Shown: positions 61,952 to 64,000 of the stretch, in pieces
How positions within the stretch are numbered: position 1 is the first letter of the stretch
How the letters are laid out: each line of letters opens with the position of its first letter
Origin: Arthrinium phaeospermum
Taxonomy: Eukaryota > Ascomycota > Sordariomycetes > Amphisphaeriales > Apiosporaceae
Assembly: GCA_006503535.1 (NCBI GenBank)
Contig: QYRS01000003.1
Coordinates: forward strand, 3,224,001-3,288,000
Reading direction: 5' to 3'
Length of the DNA stretch: 64,000 bases
Notes under the pieces: generated by a model
The model's input: only the letters and a program-made list of their open reading frames with translations
Told to the model about the DNA's origin: nothing
Databases searched by the model: none
Translations under genes and position numbers: made by a program

Positions 61952-64000
61952 ATGCCCAAACGCAGACCTGATCTCGACTTTGATATCTACGTCGACCCTT
62001 CTTGCCTGAGCGATTCAATGGAAGACGAGACCAAATCACCGCCGCCCGCTGAAGTTGAAGTGGAACAAACTGCCCCGGAAGCAGCAGTACCGCCGCCGAC
62101 AGAAACCGCCGCCGAGGCCACAGACAGCGTTCCCCATGACGACGCTGAGGCCAGCACGGTACCAGACCAGGGTGATGAGGCCACACCGCTTGCAGAAACG
62201 ACCGAGCTGATGGAGGACAAACCCGGTCACGAGACGGAGGGTCACGAGGAAGAGGCTGCTGGCGATGGAGACGAGGTGTCCACCATCTTACCCAGTATTG
62301 AGGATGATCACGATCTTCCTGCCGAAGTCACAGACCGGTACAGTCGAAACTCCTCTCGGCAATATTCGCCACACACAGAAGAGCTGATTCAAGCTGCCGC
62401 AAGGAAAATCATGGCCGAGATGGAAAACGACGGACACGGCGAGCATGATGACTCCGACGCATTCCACGACGAGGACGAGACCACTCGAGCTGGCGACGAG
62501 GGTGCCGACAGTAGCTCCCAGCAAGGTATGGACGAAGATGTTTTCAGTGAGAGAAGCCCTCGAAGCTCTCTAGGGTCCTACGATGGCGGCTCCGAATCCG
62601 CAAAGGGAACCACCATCCCTGACAATGCCACAGTCCACACAAGGACGCCTCGGGTATCAGATATTTCACAGTACTCCTCCCACTACGACAATGACGAGTT
62701 TGTCCCGACAACAAGCAGCAAAACTCGACCACCCTTCAGAACTCCCTCAGACATACGAGCTATGCAAATGGGATCGCCCCCTCCCTCTGTCTATGGAACT
62801 GGATCGATACCTGTCACAGAACCGCGTTCGCAGAACCGCAAATTCCCTACAGTTTCACGTCTCGGCAGCCCGGCCGGGTCGGTGCAGTATTCGCCCAAGA
62901 ACAGGACGCCTTCTCGTTTCAAAGTGAAGCAGGAAGCCCCCTTGATTCTTCTCCATGCCACTCTCTTGCCGTTGAGATGGATGTGGGCTGAGATCATCGA
63001 CGACCTGGACACCTCGGAAATGAGCGAGGACGCCAAGTTGCTGCGTGACTCGTGGCGCCTGCTTCAAGATTGCGTTGGGGATACGGTGGTGGAGAGAGGA
63101 ATCCTGCTGGGCCACCCTCAAAATGATTACGAGGTTCTGGAGGAGCGCCTGCTCGAAGCTCTAGAACTTCCCATGCGCCGCCGGGCAAGGATACTGGAAT
63201 GCGGGCATTATCTCGGCCCTGCGAACGAGAAGACGATAGGCGATGACGGAGATAGCGAGGACGATTACGACGCGGTCCGCTCCCAGGTCAAGAACCACTG
63301 GTGCACTACGTGCAAACACGAGATCCGTTACGAGTCGCTTGGCCCCGGCAAGATCTTCCGCGTCAAGGTCTACGCAAGCAATGGTCTTATGAAGGCCGGC
63401 GCCTGGGCCGCATGCTGGAAGGAGATGGAGCGCGTGGATATCGAGCTTGAGCCGATCGTCTCGCCAGCAGTCCAGGACGAGCTTGTGCGTCTTGCGGCGG
63501 CCCGTGAAGAACGGGAGGCTGCGAAGAAGCGGGAATTTGACGTGGTGTCGAATATCGTACATCAGATCGAGGAAGAGGAGCGGGATCAACCGTCCGGCCT
63601 ACATGCTCACTTGAACGCATCGCGTCACGGGTCCGTAGATGCCCGCAGGTCGATGGCCGGAGACCGCCCCGAGTCCGTCTATTCTCGTGGCAGGTCGCTG
63701 GGTGGGGCGGCACGCCCCGAGTCTGCGTATTCCCGCAAGCCGTTCGCCGAAGAGCGTCCCGAGTCCGTACACTCTTTCAGTCCGCTGGCCGAGGAGCGTC
63801 CCAATTCGGTACATTCTCGCAAGTCGTTGAGCGAAGAGCAGAGACTCCGTGAGCAGGCACGCCTGCGCGAGATTTACGGCTCGCCTGAGCCGGACTATGC
63901 TCATTCCGAGGCCGGTTCCCCGCGCGAGCGTCATCGCGACGCCTATGCCTCCAAGCCCACTTCGCCCGCGCCTGCCAGAGACCCATCGTACGAGCGCAAA
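61952..64000 (+). CDS. Conserved fungal acidic/disordered protein, 3' end outside the window
   Basis: The frame is open from the ATG at 61952 (MPKRRP-like start, read MPKRRP with Cys-free basic opening MPKR) to the last base, 683 codons without a stop. Residues 1-310 are acidic and disordered, with many Glu/Asp/Pro. About 323-425 is a folded helical region (EAPLILLHATLLPLRWMWAE, then ERLLEALELPMRRRARILECGHYLG). About 445-510 holds a CxxC pair (HWCTTCKHEIRY) and an aromatic stretch (GAWAACWKEMERVDIELEP). A basic coiled segment follows (about 515-550). Four RPxSVxS-type repeats lie at about 570-630, with Arg/Glu-rich sequence to the border. I recall similar proteins listed in fungal databases as pathway-specific nitrogen regulator, a legacy name with no DNA-binding motif visible here. 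Function unknown; serines in the repeats look like kinase sites. Confidence 0.8.
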   Translation, partial: MPKRRPDLDFDIYVDPSCLSDSMEDETKSPPPAEVEVEQTAPEAAVPPPTETAAEATDSVPHDDAEASTVPDQGDEATPLAETTELMEDKPGHETEGHEEEAAGDGDEVSTILPSIEDDHDLPAEVTDRYSRNSSRQYSPHTEELIQAAARKIMAEMENDGHGEHDDSDAFHDEDETTRAGDEGADSSSQQGMDEDVFSERSPRSSLGSYDGGSESAKGTTIPDNATVHTRTPRVSDISQYSSHYDNDEFVPTTSSKTRPPFRTPSDIRAMQMGSPPPSVYGTGSIPVTEPRSQNRKFPTVSRLGSPAGSVQYSPKNRTPSRFKVKQEAPLILLHATLLPLRWMWAEIIDDLDTSEMSEDAKLLRDSWRLLQDCVGDTVVERGILLGHPQNDYEVLEERLLEALELPMRRRARILECGHYLGPANEKTIGDDGDSEDDYDAVRSQVKNHWCTTCKHEIRYESLGPGKIFRVKVYASNGLMKAGAWAACWKEMERVDIELEPIVSPAVQDELVRLAAAREEREAAKKREFDVVSNIVHQIEEEERDQPSGLHAHLNASRHGSVDARRSMAGDRPESVYSRGRSLGGAARPESAYSRKPFAEERPESVHSFSPLAEERPNSVHSRKSLSEEQRLREQARLREIYGSPEPDYAHSEAGSPRERHRDAYASKPTSPAPARDPSYERK

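Overview
The window looks like nuclear chromosomal DNA of a filamentous ascomycete, most likely a Sordariomycete. Genes are GC-rich, with short introns (about 50-120 nt) that have clear CTNAC-type branch points. The gene set includes a secreted M28 aminopeptidase, an AA9 copper monooxygenase, a CFEM/Pth11-type receptor, a Zn2Cys6 regulator and a fungal tetraspanin. The window also carries a very large AT-rich block with the marks of repeat-induced point mutation (RIP). I identified families by reading translations; no database search was possible.

Layout of the left gene-bearing part (1-29.9 kb): leucine aminopeptidase (+, 1363-2624); a very large EDC4/Ge-1-type mRNA-decapping scaffold (-, 3422-8323); a small conserved membrane protein with a 17-nt first exon (+, 10209-10788); a secreted GH5 glycoside hydrolase (-, 11405-12932); a 40-42-bp minisatellite (13651-13940) just beyond the 3' end of a repeat-rich Zn2Cys6 protein (-, 14190-17039); a tetraspanin (-, 19226-20352); a DUF2470 membrane protein (-, 20986-21764); a CFEM receptor (-, 22392-24300); an AA9 lytic polysaccharide monooxygenase (-, 26251-27165); and an intracellular GH13_5-type alpha-amylase (-, 27807-29597).

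Middle part (about 29.88-60.72 kb): about 30.8 kb of almost gene-free, extremely AT-rich DNA. CpA/TpG is strongly depleted while CpG persists, which is the RIP pattern. It holds one recognisable decayed Ty3/gypsy-type LTR retrotransposon (30246-37098, minus strand, two 192-bp LTRs, a readable reverse-transcriptase relic). It also holds two long direct copies of an unidentified repeat (about 37.9-47.5 kb and 49.8-60.7 kb), the second with an extra segment of about 1.15 kb.

Right part (60.73-64.0 kb): an intergenic stretch and then a long + strand gene (61952 to beyond the window end). It is a conserved fungal acidic/disordered protein with a central folded region and four RPxSVxS-type repeats.

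The genes do not form one pathway. Four of the ten complete genes are degradative enzymes (aminopeptidase, GH5, AA9, GH13), and two of them lie within 4 kb of the AT-rich block. The most unusual observation is the single intron of the AA9 gene: the best-fitting model removes an intron that begins ATAAGT and ends AC instead of GT-AG.
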